The translations under genes were made by a program, and so were the position numbers. From Heterobilharzia americana (Eukaryota; Platyhelminthes; Trematoda; Strigeidida; Schistosomatidae), in the NCBI GenBank assembly GCA_944470555.2, contig OX104130.1:3224001-3288000 (forward strand): a DNA stretch of 64,000 nt, in the 5' to 3' direction. This document shows, piece after piece, positions 23,185 to 34,200 of the stretch. Numbering within the stretch: the first letter of the stretch is position 1; each line of letters opens with the position of its first letter. Below the pieces are notes generated by a model, which did no database searches, was not told where the DNA came from, and saw only the letters and a program-made list of their open reading frames with translations.

Positions 23185-24415
23185 CACACTCTGTTCACAA
23201 TACTATTCAGATAGCTTTCAATAGTTTTGTTTTAACAACTAATTATTTAGGCGAAAGTAGACCATGCTACTCAGGTGGGAATACATTCACGTTGCAGCTT
23301 TAGGTTTATAATTTTGGGGAGTCTAACATCCCCAACAATTGTCAGTATTTTATTAGATCTTCAACACTCGTATCGATTTAAAAGTGCATCTATGAAAAAT
23401 GTCAACAAACGAAAACTCTAACTAAGCCAACACAATATGGAATGAAAACATATGAATAAAGTTTAAAGAGATAGCTTGAATCTGTTGTCCACAGACATAA
23501 TAAGATGATACCGAACTCATAAACAGAGAAAATGACAGTAAAAAGATTTCCTTTCCTACGACTAGTAGAAATGTTTAAAATCATTGAAAACAAATAAAAG
23601 TCCATTATTAATCAATAGGGACACGTAACCAATATAATATTCAAAAGTAGGATTGAAAATTGTTTCAAAAGACAAGAAAATTACTACTCTAGCCATGGTA
23701 AGGCTAATGAATGCACGTAATGTATTTAAAACCAAGACCAAGTTTCAAGTTGTGAAGTGCCAGCCATTGGCTACGGATAAACCAACTGGATAATCTGTAT
23801 CCAAAAGTCAATGTATCGAAACCCAACATGGACTGGACAGTTTAGATCCCTCTCATCATTAAACAGACCCGTGTATGCTCGTCAAATGACCTAGTTTGAA
23901 GATATACTGGATAGTGAGCTAGGATTTCCATATGATAGCCTACTAGGAAACGGTTAACCATCTAGATTCATTGACTGTAACATGAAAAAACAGTTACAAA
24001 TACAAAATGGTGTCAACCATGTTCAAGAAAACTGTCTATATGAGTCTGAATTTCAAGTTTTCTTACAATATACGGACTGGAATAAAGCAAAATTAACGTG
24101 TTATATGTTTCATGAATTCTCCTCAGCTGTTATACAACCTGTTTACAGTGAAAGGAAAGGTAAACCATACAATGTACATTGATAAATTTAACAATGAGGT
24201 ATGTATTCATTGAGATACAAGATAACACGAATGGTGCGCAGACTACAACTGATTAAATCTCATGAATTTATCAGGATTACTCAAAGGTTATCTGTTTATA
24301 CAATAATCGAATGAATATTCTAGGGAAGATAGGAGGTGGTTGTCAATAGTGTTATTCTTGAGTTGGTTAAAAGGATAACGTCACCGATTGAGTAAGTGTA
24401 GCGAATGCTCAACAG
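23185..24415. other. AT-rich stretch, nothing recognised
   Basis: There are only short open frames (23402-23605 minus, 23982-24182 plus) without family resemblance or bounding splice sites that I trust. Confidence 0.3.
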
Positions 24416-24417
24416 AC

Positions 24418-24419
<2 letters not shown>

Positions 24420-24487
<68 letters not shown>
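24420..24487. repeat. (TA)n microsatellite
   Basis: This is a pure TA dinucleotide tract of about 68 bases. Confidence 0.97.
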
Positions 24488-24489
<2 letters not shown>

Positions 24490-24584
24490 GTTAAACAATG
24501 CACAAGAACATACATACATATGCAACGTAGACTGAGAGATTGATTTAGATGTAACAACATAGAGATGAACATTGATGATTATTG

Positions 24585-24790
24585 ATATACTTGTAATTCT
24601 CTGTTGTTTCATTGGATTGAATTATTCGACATCTATTGGCAAGTGGACCCCTATGAGGATACCTCGGTACGAAGTTCGAGTCTCAGTGGGAACAACATCA
24701 CCCCGGACTGGGGTGCACGTACGTCCAGCTGACGAGTCCCAAATAGGACGAAACGTGCATCCTGGATTCCACTGCTAGCCACTATCCATC
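24585..24790. repeat. Sm-alpha-type SINE, head-to-head chimera
   Basis: 24590-24665 is the SINE tail in reverse (ACTTGTAATTCTCTGTTGTT, CCTATGAGGATACCTCGGTA). From 24670 the plus-oriented B-box segment (AGTTCGAGTCTCAGTGGGAA), hammerhead and post-hammerhead block (GGATTCCACTGCTAGCCAC) follow. Confidence 0.8.
24722..24766 (+). ncRNA. Hammerhead ribozyme of an Sm-alpha-type SINE
   Basis: The core reads CTGACGAG, stem II GTCC/GGAC with loop CAAATA, core GAAA, stem I CCAG/CTGG and cleavage triplet ATC. Stem III (ACGT...GCAT) has one C-A mismatch beside the A-U pair. All invariant core bases are present. Confidence 0.85.
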
Positions 24791-25084
24791 TTTACAGTAC
24801 TAATAATGTTGACGTGGGGGTAAGAACTGAATCGACTGAGTGTAGATCACGTCATTCAAAGCAAGATAGTTAATAGTACTTATGCAGACATTATTAGAAA
24901 ATCAGATGTATATGGAGATAATTAATCATGATAACAATGGTAACAGGAATAAGGTTAATTAAGCAAAACAAATCAAAGAAGGAAAACAAAATATAAGATG
25001 AGTGATAATCAAAAGCGAAAAGCAAGTAAAAAAGACTGAGTATAATTAGATGATGTTGTAATTCCTACTATGACAGATTTAAGC

Positions 25085-25870
25085 TGACTACCACTTCCTT
25101 CTAAATACAGAGGTTTGCTTTGACAACTCGAATCATGCAGGCTTCTGAAATTCTAAACAATTTCTTATTTTGCTGTCTATTGATAACCGTAAAAAATTTA
25201 CAGGTATCAATATGATGCCTATAATCCACTGGACGTTTCGCTATCGAGCTCCTCAAGGTCCTCTTCTTGATATGCTTCAGCCATTTGGATGGGTACTCAA
25301 CCATTCCAGTAGACCAATGTATTTGCTTCCGTAGGTACATACGAATTGACATATGCATTTAGATGTATCCAGGATTGGAGCCCTATCTTTCCCTGATTGT
25401 AGCAGCGTAATAAGTCCTTTTAATGGACTTCTCCAATCTTCGTCTAACAACTTGTACGTCGTCAATTTTGAATGTCCAGGTGATATACACTGGTTCCGTC
25501 TGCACTGCTAAGGATGCTGTTCTGCTTCCTACCCATTTTGCATGCTTGTTGATAAAGCTTTCTGTGTACCCATTCTTCACTAGCACTTTTCTAAAGTCAC
25601 CACTTCATAGTTTAGTGTGCTGTCGGAAGAAATTATTTTGGCTCTGTTGAACAATCTTCTGACTAAATTCGGAGCGGAATAAAGCTCCTAAGATGAGGGT
25701 ACTTTCCTCTCCATGAGGTTTCCTATAGATGGATCTTTAGATAGACTCATCGATTCTCGTGTTCAGTTGTGAAGGTGACATGAATTGAAGTTCTTCAGTA
25801 GTGCTTCTGCCTCCAATTCTCTATTACATACAATTTTCTTTTCCATTATTTAAGCGTCTGTATAATTAAG
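25085..25870 (-). pseudogene. Penelope-like element, RT thumb to GIY-YIG, frameshifted
   Basis: Three overlapping minus frames read in sequence. 25586-25383 is LVKNGYTESFINKHAKWVGS and RRRLEKSIKRTYYAA, the connector of PLE ORFs. 25465-25277 is ILDTSKCICQFVCTYGSKYI followed by G, the GIY-YIG start. 25358-25101 is KWLKHIKKRTLRSSIAK then PVDYRHHID, the C-terminal half. At least two frameshifts break the ORF. 25590-25870 holds further RT-side debris. Confidence 0.8.
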
Positions 25871-25879
25871 TATGTAAAG

Positions 25880-26600
25880 TATCCAACTGACGAGTATTAC
25901 TGAAACTTATGAATTCATTGACTCCTGCTTTTTCACACATTCGTTTCTTTGCTTAACATATTGTCATTATATTGTGTAATCAAATGAATACAGTAGGTTT
26001 AGGAATAGACTGAATGAGAACATGAAAAAGTAAAGGATGCTGAGGCCATGATATTTCGTATTTACAGCTACTTGGTGAAGGCTGGTAGTGGAATCTAAGA
26101 TTCATATTTCGTCCTATTTGGAATGATACATCGATAGTATTCTAAGTGTCAAGTAAATGCCGAATGATTGTACTATGTGAAATTTATGAACCTTTACAAC
26201 TCAAATCCTTCGGATTGTGTATAAAAATGTAAGCACCAATAACAATAAATCTTCCCTCTTTTCTTTTAATATATGTGCTTTGATAAGTACATGTGAAACG
26301 ATAACAGGATTTGAAAATTTCTACACTTTGGATCATCTCCTAAATGAGCAAAACTAACTCTCACTTTTTGAGTTGTATTCATCTTATCATTCAATGTAAT
26401 GAAAATCTGTTAACCTTTTTATTACGCTTACGTAACCATGATGCTATTTCTACCCACCCACCTTCCAATTTCCGTCATCCTCTATTAAATGTCCAATTTA
26501 TTATTGTATAAATAGTCAACTTTTGAGTAGTCTTAACCACTTTACACTCACTTTCATCAATTTCGGTCAGCCTATATCTTTTATATTATCCTCCACCTTA
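25880..26600. other. Unassigned, with a short Sm-alpha remnant
   Basis: About 26085-26125 is a reverse Sm-alpha scrap (GTAGTGGAATCTAAGATTCA, then TTTCGTCCTATTTGG). I recognise nothing in the rest. Confidence 0.45.
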
Positions 26601-26609
26601 ATCACAACA

Positions 26610-26685
26610 TTGGTTATATTGTGTTCTCTTAGCTGAGTTGTTTAATCGATTAAACAACCCAGCTAAGAAAACACAATACAACCAA
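26610..26685. repeat. 76-base palindrome made of PLE arm ends
   Basis: Two 38-base arms meet at AATCGATT with only a few mismatches. Each arm (TTGGTTATATTGTGTTCTCT then TAGCTGAGTTGTTTAAT) is the same sequence that ends the inverted arms of the PLE at 8985-10370. The right arm extends further outward (GACCATCCACCTGAGCT). Confidence 0.85.
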
Positions 26686-26689
26686 GACC

Positions 26690-27115
26690 ATCCACCTGAG
26701 CTACAAATATTCTCCATTATTTCAATCACAGTATTCTTATCAACTTATGACAGTACTCTCCTAACTGTTTTTTTTTATTATAAACATTATTTTCCATAAG
26801 TTGCCAAGTAGTTAAGGAGAATCCACGAGGCATATGGCATGATAATTCTGTTACATATCACTATGCGAACCTAGCGAATCCGTTTACAACCCGAACCCGA
26901 ATAGGGTAGGTAAGTTAGGTTAGTCAGTGAATGTGAGTGACACTCGTCCAAAAAAAATTGCCTTGTGACCATCAGTATCTAGTGATGAGAAATGCAGTGA
27001 AGTTGATCATTATAGAAATAGTAATTCAGTTAACTAGTATTCATCACACGAAGAAACACTGGGATTTTGATACCTCGGTACATTAATCAACATAATACTG
27101 AGGATAACTAAGTAA
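26690..27115. other. Unassigned stretch
   Basis: No gene was seen. The CCCGAACCCGAATAGGGTAG segment at about 26897 is unusually GC-rich for the window, but I cannot place it. Confidence 0.3.
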
Positions 27116-27120
27116 CGGTT

Positions 27121-27609
27121 GACGTTGTCACACCTCATTTCAGCACATCAAGTAACAAAGTAGTAAGACTAAAGATGAAGAAATAAACAAAATCAGTCGA
27201 AAACAGTAGAAAGTAGTAGAAAACAGTAGTAAAAAAGAGGAAGGAGAAGTGAGAAGATACTGAACTCAGTATAGCCACCATTCAGATAATGTGTGAATGC
27301 ATATCCACTACTCATATCGATCATCACCATCATCACCTACACTCTCAAAACACAAACTTTCCTTATCACATGAACATTACCACACACACTTAACATTAAC
27401 AGTCAAAAACTTCGGAGATTCATGTCATGTTTTAGTCTGACCACTACATCCTCCTCAACCTACTTACGCTAAAATTCTACGAACAGGCAGATGGTGATTA
27501 AGCGCGTGTAACACATTTTCCAACCACTTTAGTTCACGAAGGTTCACAACCTCATTAACTGACTTTCTTCTCCTCTCTAGAGCTCTACACTTGACTTTTG
27601 CATTACTCA
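27121..27609 (-). repeat. 489-base LINE 3' segment, near-identical to 34201-34690
   Basis: The two segments differ at only a handful of positions: one extra A near 34270, and single changes near 27400, 27487 and 27599. The flanks are unrelated. In the minus orientation this is LINE C-terminus/3'-UTR sequence. At 34690 the LINE continues further 5', whereas here it stops. Confidence 0.85.
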
Positions 27610-27614
27610 TACAT

Positions 27615-28265
27615 TACTCCTATATTAACAAAAACAACATATTCAGTGAAGAGGACTTTCAATCAACGAATCTATTCTCTAACTGTACATTTGTGTATAC
27701 AAATGACATCTAAAGACTGCAATCCACAAGGAAAGTTAAATTTAAGTGAAGGGATGTTGAAATAACAATAATGAAAGTCAAAATTACATTATGTTGGTGG
27801 TTGATAACGTAAAGGTTAGATGACGACAAAAAGGAACTAAGTATCATTTTAAAATCGTTCAAAAGGCATATATAGATCAAAAAGAAATGAAACCATAAGG
27901 AAAACAATGATCCATTAACAACCGTTTAGTTTACTAATATAGCTTATTGGTTCAGGCAGTTGATTTTCAATCAATGCAGTGAGGCATAAGAATCCCACTG
28001 TAACTACCGAGGTTTGAGCAACTAGATGGTATTATCGAGCCTCGCATAATAGGTGTAACTTATTGTCTACTGCATAAATGTACGAGTGGTTAGTGAATAG
28101 TTTTTAATCGATATAGATGGTAGATTTTCAAAAAGTTTGACAGAAATCTGTAACCTATAAAACCTTATCAATTTTATCTTTCTGAGAAATCTTGATCATT
28201 CACCGAGAATAAAGTTTGATATTTCACCCTAACTGATTGACCAAAATGATAATTTCATGTGAACA
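27615..28265. other. AT-rich stretch, nothing recognised
   Basis: A hydrophobic 65-codon minus frame (27710-27907) looks composition-driven. No exon was recognised. Confidence 0.3.
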
Positions 28266-28269
28266 TTGT

Positions 28270-28770
28270 CCGGAATTGTAGCATTATCCATATGTTGTAG
28301 ACTTAGCCTGCCAATAACATAGAAGTCAGACGTAAAAGAGGTATGTTGTTGTGAACCCTTGTCGTCTCAGGTGCCTATGATATGTACCACGCATGCTTAG
28401 TCATCAACTACCAACCTTATCATGCAATATTAAGTGAAGTGGATTTATGCAAGAGAAAGATTGAAGGCGGGCACACTAAAACATGGCATCAGTTCACAAA
28501 ATCTTCTTCTAGTCTGGGTGGTCTAAGGAAATCCAACCAACTTGATTGGTGTACGTGTAACACCTTTACACAATATGGGTCAGGACAGATTTCCCTAGTA
28601 TAAATGAACTTATACACTAACCTCATCTTAAACGCTACAGTACATTTTAGTTATTGGTTGACACTTTCTCGCTTTATTCTTTTTTTCCTTATTTTTCTAT
28701 TTTATTTTGATGCAAGATGTGAAAACTCGATAGTCACATATTGTTTATGATTAATTGACGGATTCCTGCG
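28270..28770 (+). mobile_element. LINE C-terminal/3' fragment
   Basis: Frame 28382-28603 contains RKIEGGHTKTWHQFTKSSSS then LGG and LDWCTCN, from the family's KVRGGQTKTWHQSLKSLTSS tail. The 3'-UTR scraps run to about 28770. Confidence 0.65.
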
Positions 28771-28774
28771 AAAA

Positions 28775-29210
28775 GTGCTCTACTACTGAGGATCTTTTGA
28801 AGGATGTAAAGTAATCACTCATTTGTTTCACACTGTGATTGTTTCTTAGGATGATGAATTTACAAATGATTAATAAATCGCACAGTTCACGTTAATATTC
28901 CTTACAGCTGAATAGTTTTCCAACTGTTCAACTATAGTGTTAACAAGATTACCGTTGGAAATTATTCAGCCAAGATCATACTGTTGATCTGTTAGGCGTC
29001 AAATAAGCTACACAGCAATCCAGCACATAGATCTGTCTAGTAGTATGCTTCTAAGGTGGCTTCTTATTTCCTGTTTCATCTCAGCTCTCAATGACTATAT
29101 AAAATCAATTCATTGTTGTCATCTAAATTAGTGAATACTGATAGGCTGCAAACATATTATAAAATATGAAAGAAGTATGTAATCCAGTTTAACAAGACAT
29201 AAGAAATAAC
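28775..29210. other. Intron immediately downstream of the short SGSM-like exon
   Basis: This is AT-rich, with no repeat or gene recognised. Confidence 0.35.
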
Positions 29211-29214
29211 TTAC

Positions 29215-29282
29215 GTAACAGATCAGTAATTAGTTGTCCATCACATGGATCAGCTATGATAGAACAATGTTCATAATACTGT
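29215..29282 (-). CDS. SGSM1/2-like: SGSM-like gene, short exon closing the RUN domain
   Basis: This is a 68-base exon. The acceptor reads ATTTTAG|A and the donor TTAC|GTAAGT. It codes QYYEHCSIIADPCDGQLITD, then LL. The SGSM family has KYYEKEALLMDPVDGPILAS followed by LL at the end of the RUN region. Start and end phases (one base in, one base over) fit the 50543 donor (phase 2) and the 13369 acceptor. A second possible acceptor, ACAG, lies four bases further in and would start at TAT. The exon is too short to appear as a long open frame. I found it by the splice sites and the YYE...DPxDG motif. Confidence 0.82.
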
Positions 29283-29394
29283 CTAAAATAAAAATCATAT
29301 GCAACAATGTAAATATAATAAATTATGTCTATATGTATACATTTTAATAACACTCTTAACGTAAAATGATCGACCTAAGCGGAATATTCATAAT

Positions 29395-29760
29395 TTCAAC
29401 TTGGTACAAACATTGGACTGTCATCACTCAGAGAATTATCGAAAACCTCAGAGTAGTGGATGCTTATTTCATTCTAGACCAAGATTCCTCAATTTTGTGT
29501 ACACTTGAGGCCATCAGGGATCGAACCCAAGGATTTCAAGTTCCGCAGGTAGCAGGTTACCACCCCCCACAAACCTCAAGGGTAGGTAACTTGCCGACCA
29601 CGTAGCCTGAAGGTCCTAAGTTTGATCCCTAGTGGGGGGGGGCACAGGTGAGCACTACTGGGATTTCCATACTAGGAAGAGACAGCTGTCCAGTGCTTGA
29701 ATGTTATCAATGGTTCTGCAACTTGTATCCGTTCATAATGAATACTAACTTGAAAAAAAA
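29395..29760. repeat. Head-to-head pair of SINE family 2 copies
   Basis: The minus copy covers about 29395-29565 (GAAAACCTCAGAGTAGTGGA, GGGATCGAACCCAAGGA, AGCAGGTTACC). The plus copy covers about 29580-29755 (GGTAACTTGCC, GTTTGATCCCTAGTGGGG, CCAGTGCTTGAATGTTATCA). The hammerheads are degenerate in both. Confidence 0.7.
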
Positions 29761-29764
29761 TAAA

Positions 29765-30205
29765 TAAATCCCTACCAACCTTCAAACGGTATTCACCATG
29801 GTTACTTCAAACAAAGGCATGAATACGAAGCTTTGTAAAACGTCACGTAGATCGATTCGTAACTTGAGAGGAATGCACAACATTTGCTAATAATATCGAA
29901 TTATACGATTGATTTGACATATTCAAGTCTGGCTTCTTTTCGATCTTTGGCAATTTACAGATCACAATATAGATGTTTTTTCGACGCCCTACCTCATCAC
30001 AGCTTCTTTCGATAGAGCTTTAAGCGTTGATCTAGGCATGATTTTCACCTATGCTAGGTATTAATTATGAACGTTTCTTCAATTAACTTCATACTGTTGA
30101 CCTTTGGTAATGAGACATCTACAGGAACAAACTAATTCACTTCTTGATAACTTAGAGTGAAATCAATATTGAGTGAGTGAGCTTTCATGATTCATATTCA
30201 ATTAA
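29765..30205. other. Unassigned stretch
   Basis: The minus strand from about 30015 down to 29865 is open for roughly 50 codons (GRRKNIYIVICKLPKIEKKP and on) without a start, splice site or family match that I can support. Confidence 0.3.
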
Positions 30206-30229
30206 ATCTTGAGGGAGTTGTGGGGAATT

Positions 30230-30565
30230 TGGAAATATTTCGTGTTGTTATTCATCGTAGACTGACACCAGTTGAAAGGACAAAAGAAACCTGGGAGCAC
30301 TGGACAGCTGTTTCGTCCTAGTATGCGACTCAGTAGTGCGCACCCACGACCCCGCCAGGGATCGAACCCGTGACCTTCAGGTCCCGTGGCCAGCACGTTA
30401 CCATTGATGGTCGTGAGGACAGTTACTCAACAATGAAATTGGGCGGCGGTTGCACTTTATCGTGAGCTAACAGAAGTTGGAAATATAGACCACTGGATTC
30501 TGACCCAGTGGCTTAATGGTAACGTGCTGGCCACGGAACCTTAAGATTCGCATTCACTTAAGGCT
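30230..30565. repeat. Head-to-head pair of SINE family 2 copies
   Basis: The minus copy (30235-30412) is well preserved: GAGCACTGGACAGCTGTTTC, GGGATCGAACCCGTGACC, GCACGTTACCATTGATGG. Its hammerhead keeps GGACGAAAC but has lost part of the stem II 5' side. The plus copy (30415-30560) follows at once and ends inside the tRNA-like segment. Confidence 0.75.
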
Positions 30566-30569
30566 CCTT

Positions 30570-30722
30570 TATTAAATACTGATTTTTGACACATCAAGAA
30601 GTGCAAGCACTTGATCTGACATTCTCAGCAAAATTATCAGTGGTCTTTTGTAGACAAGGTGACAGATTTTAGTCGGATTAATTTGAGGCTAGCTGGCATA
30701 CTCAGCAAATAGCTTAACAATC

Positions 30723-30761
<39 letters not shown>

Positions 30762-31990
30762 AAAGGTAACGACTTAACCCAACCATCTGTTTAAACATTA
30801 CAGTTGGTCCTAATTGGGATAATCTAATGACTACACGAGATACTAAAGAGATACCAGCGAATACGTATGCATATAGCCTTTGACAAGCCTTTCATCTGCA
30901 AACGCAATTTTTCAGTTATATAACACAAAACGATGCACAGGTTCAATCAACGCCGAAACTGGGAAAGGTGAAGATCAATTTCGCTGACAAAACAAATGGC
31001 TTTAGTTGGAGTCAGTCCAAACATCCATATATCTGGGAAGTTATGTGCGTCCGTGGTCGTGTGATTGATGATATCCGCACTACCGTGGTGAAGATCAGGG
31101 TGGAATGCTATAACTTAAGTCATCTTTAGTGTTATTGTGATGTTTTTCTGATCGTAAAACACCATGTATAAGACCAAAGTTAAGCTTGACACCTGTGAGA
31201 ACTTGTCACTCAGAGCCATAGACGTTCAGTGGTTGGCTCCGTTTATCCATTGACAGATCTATATAGTTGTTAATATCAACTGACAACATAGTGTATTTAG
31301 TTCCGAAGCCATTCGGTGTTTGTCTAGACACGAAGGGGATTTTCGTTCAATAAGTAGTATCATCTTGAAACAATGACCTGAATGTGCTGGATATGTATTA
31401 TGTAAATGATCTAAACAGCATCTATACTGTTCACTTTCTACTCAGTGCAATTTTCTTTTAAAGAAGCGTAGAGATTGTCAGTTTATATGACAGTACTGTA
31501 GTACAACTGATAACGGTTGTGTTGTTGCAATACGGCTAACTGAATGAAGCGATGCACCTCAGTGACTTCCAATGATATTATGGTGTAAATTAGTTCTGAT
31601 CACCCTCTACCTTGAAAATATCAAACATTCTGAAATTTTCAGTCATATTTACACCTTCTAAACTGATCAATCAACAGAGAATATGTTTCAAACTTAAAGG
31701 ATAAAGGGGTTTACACTACATGACATTTCGCTTTTGTACACAAACAGACAATGTTTTACTTCATCGACATGGTTGCAACTAAGTCTCAAAAAGTAAAAGC
31801 CTTAAAGTACAATTCTGTTTTTCATATGTAATGAGTCAGTCAACAGGGTTTCGTCAACAAGGCATATCCTACAATCATGCAGAAACCGATGTTCCCTAGA
31901 TGGTGGGGACCAACGTCACTTAGTATTGAATCCAGAGATGTTACCGTTAGGCTATTCGAATAGAGATGGGTATTAAGGGCAATACAACTT
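30570..31990. other. Mostly unassigned; one TA tract and SINE scraps
   Basis: A (TA)n tract lies at about 30725-30758. Near 31835-31960 and 31220-31330 are faint blocks resembling SINE family 3 (GGGTTTCGTCAACAAGGC, GTTCAGTGGTTGGCTCC). No gene was recognised. Confidence 0.35.
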
Positions 31991-31999
31991 CGTTAAAAT

Positions 32000-32175
32000 G
32001 CACTCAACAACCTTGTCCACATCCGTTCAGTGGGTGGCAATAAGCCACAAGTATAATATGGGGGGTAATGATACTACTACTATCTGCCTGTCCAAACCAC
32101 TTAAGGTCGAGGAGGGGAGTTCGAACCCGCGTGTTTTACTGGATCCCTGCCGAAAATTTGAACTTCACATTAACA
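32000..32175 (+). repeat. tRNA-like SINE, family 4
   Basis: GGTAATGATACTACTACTAT, CTGTCCAAACCACTTAAGG and a B-box-like GAGTTCGAACCCGCG occur in order. The same order, more diverged, recurs at 32660-32770. Confidence 0.55.
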
Positions 32176-32404
32176 ATGATATCTAACCCATTGTAACTTA
32201 AATAAAAGCGACTTAACACCATCTCTTCTGTTGGCCTCTTTATCTGGAAGTTGTAACAGTAATTCCCTTACAAATCAACCAATTTAATACTAATCCGAAG
32301 CTAATTAGTACCGCGCTTCTTGGCAAATATTCCAAAGCATTTCATGAGGAATTATAACTTTTTAGGCTAACTCAATCAAGAATGGAAACTGGAATTTTGT
32401 TTGT

Positions 32405-32580
32405 TGGCGGCTAGCAATGGAATCCAAGATTCATATTTGGTCGTAGTCGAGACTTATCAGCTGGATGTGGTTGCATCCCAGTGAGTGGTAGTGTTCTCAC
32501 TGGGACCGTAGCCCAGTAATCACCCTTTTGAACTTCAGAGAGTCATCCACTAGATTACCGTATCAGGCATAAATGAGATA
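32405..32580 (-). repeat. Sm-alpha-type SINE, degenerate hammerhead
   Basis: The reverse copy has core CTGATAAG and CAAA in place of CTGANGAG and GAAA, so it is inactive. The tRNA-like head is recognisable to about 32575. Confidence 0.65.
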
Positions 32581-32659
32581 TTCGCATAAGAACCTATATG
32601 GAACGAATGGAACTTATCCAGCAGCCCTGTGCACCTTAGTGCAATATGCGGCAATGAAC

Positions 32660-32770
32660 CACACCTAACATGTGACGGTCAATGATACTTATTACCTGAT
32701 TGTCCAAACCTCCGGAGGTGAAGCGAGGTTGGTTGACATCCGACTCGTTATGCAGCCTGAAAACTCAAAG
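32660..32770 (+). repeat. tRNA-like SINE, family 4 (partial)
   Basis: GTGACGGTCAATGATACTTA, GTCCAAACCTCCGGAGGTG and AGCGAGGTTGGTTGACATCC match the 32000 copy. It adjoins the inverted arm of the PLE. Confidence 0.5.
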
Positions 32771-32779
32771 TTAAAATTT

Positions 32780-33640
32780 TTGGTATAAGAGTAAAACGTG
32801 AGCACTGTGGTTGACTGAAATTCCATTTTAGTCTGTTTATTAGAAATATCACACAGTGAAACAGTAGCATTTACTGGATAACGTTTCGGACACAATTTAT
32901 TCTCCATATTCATATCAGGTAACTCCACAACTTCAAGATAGACTTTATATATTCCTAATTCTCTCTCCTTCTTTGTGATGACAAGGGTAGTAGAATTTTC
33001 CATATATCTGTGACAGGTACAGAATCATTTCGATTGCATGTATGTAAAGTGGCATTTAAACCAGCAAACTCACTTAGTAACAATCTCTGCAGGTTAAGAG
33101 ATCCTATCGACACAACTAAGCAAAATAATCTGGTTTACCAGATCCCTTGCAATGATTGCGAGGTTAAGTACATAGGTCAAAGCAGTCGACCAGGGTCGAT
33201 TAGAATAACAGAGCACAAAAACTTATCTAAATCAGATTAGTAGATCCTAATAAGATAAGAAATCTAGAGAAAAGCTCGGCTATAGCTCTGCATGCGATGA
33301 CACACAATCACACAGTAGGGTGGGATAGAGCGACAGTGTTGAAAACTAACTTATTTGGGTGGAGGGAGAGAGAGATTGATAACCGGATCTTTATTTATCG
33401 AATCAACACCAAACACATGCAATCAAAATGATTCTGTACCTGTCACAGATATATGGAAAATTCTACTACCCTTGTCATCACAAAGAAGGAGGGAGAATTA
33501 GGAATATATCGAGTCTATCTCGAAGTTGTGGAGTTACCTGATATGAATATGGAGAATAAATTGTGTCCGAAACGTTATCCAGTGAATGCTACTGTTTCAC
33601 TGTGTGATATTTCTAATAAACAGACTAAAATGGGATGAAA
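32780..33640 (+). mobile_element. PLE 3' module flanked by inverted copies of its own 3' sequence
   Basis: The left arm (32800-33035, reverse) and the right arm (33405-33640, forward) are inverted copies. The shared frame reads MENSTTLVITKKE then KLCPKRYPVNATVSLCDISN on opposite strands. Between them, frame 33010-33240 plus its continuation to 33430 encodes the GIY-YIG module: CRLRDPIDTTKQNNLVYQIP, CNDCEVKYIGQSSRPGSIRI, TEHKN, then after one stop SSAIALHAMTHNHT and RIFIYRINTKHMQSK. It is the best-preserved of the family here, with a single stop at 33238. Confidence 0.8.
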
Positions 33641-33644
33641 ATTT

Positions 33645-34195
33645 TTGGGCCTTTGAGAAAGAAAGACTACAGCCAAAAAGTTATCAAGTAAAAGAAGGTA
33701 GTGAGTGACCCATAACCTCCCGTGTTTGCATCTCGTTTGCACCAACATTTTAAAACTCCCTTTGAATTGATCAATTCTCTCACAAACTAACCATTTGAAT
33801 GACAGGTTACGCTGTCAGAAGTGTTACTTCTACAAAGAGTACTTATCAAGTGTTTACAGAATTTCTGCACAATGTGACTGTTCAACGCAGAAACTTGTAG
33901 ATACACAGTTAATGTTACAATCGAACAAGTTAGCAGTTAGTCAGAACTATATCTTAAAATGACAATAGGAAATTCTTATCAATGTTTATAATCAGTTGAA
34001 TTTGTTTGTGTTCATTTAAAATGTAAGTTATCATTTGAATAAATTTTCAAAAACTGTATCTTCAGTTTCCTCAGAAAATTCACTTGTCAACGACAAATCA
34101 ACTTGATGAAAATACAGAAATCTGATTGGCTACTGGATGACCTTCACTTTTCATCATCATCATCAATATCAACATAAGACTAGGCATTACTGCGT
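33645..34195. other. AT-rich stretch, nothing recognised
   Basis: No open frame, exon or known repeat family was seen before the 34201 duplicate begins. Confidence 0.3.
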
Positions 34196-34200
34196 AACAC

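Noticed and set aside
29865..30015. Minus-strand 50-codon open stretch containing KNIYIVICKLPK as the missing RUN exon
   Set aside because: It does not match the expected KHLWIRTALFEK helix and no flanking splice sites were seen.
33500..33600. A hammerhead in the PLE 3' segment (CCTGATATGAATATGG...TGTCCGAAAC)
   Set aside because: PLEs elsewhere can carry hammerheads, and GAAA plus a CTGATATGA box are present, but the CTGANGA core has two extra bases and no stem II pairs convincingly.
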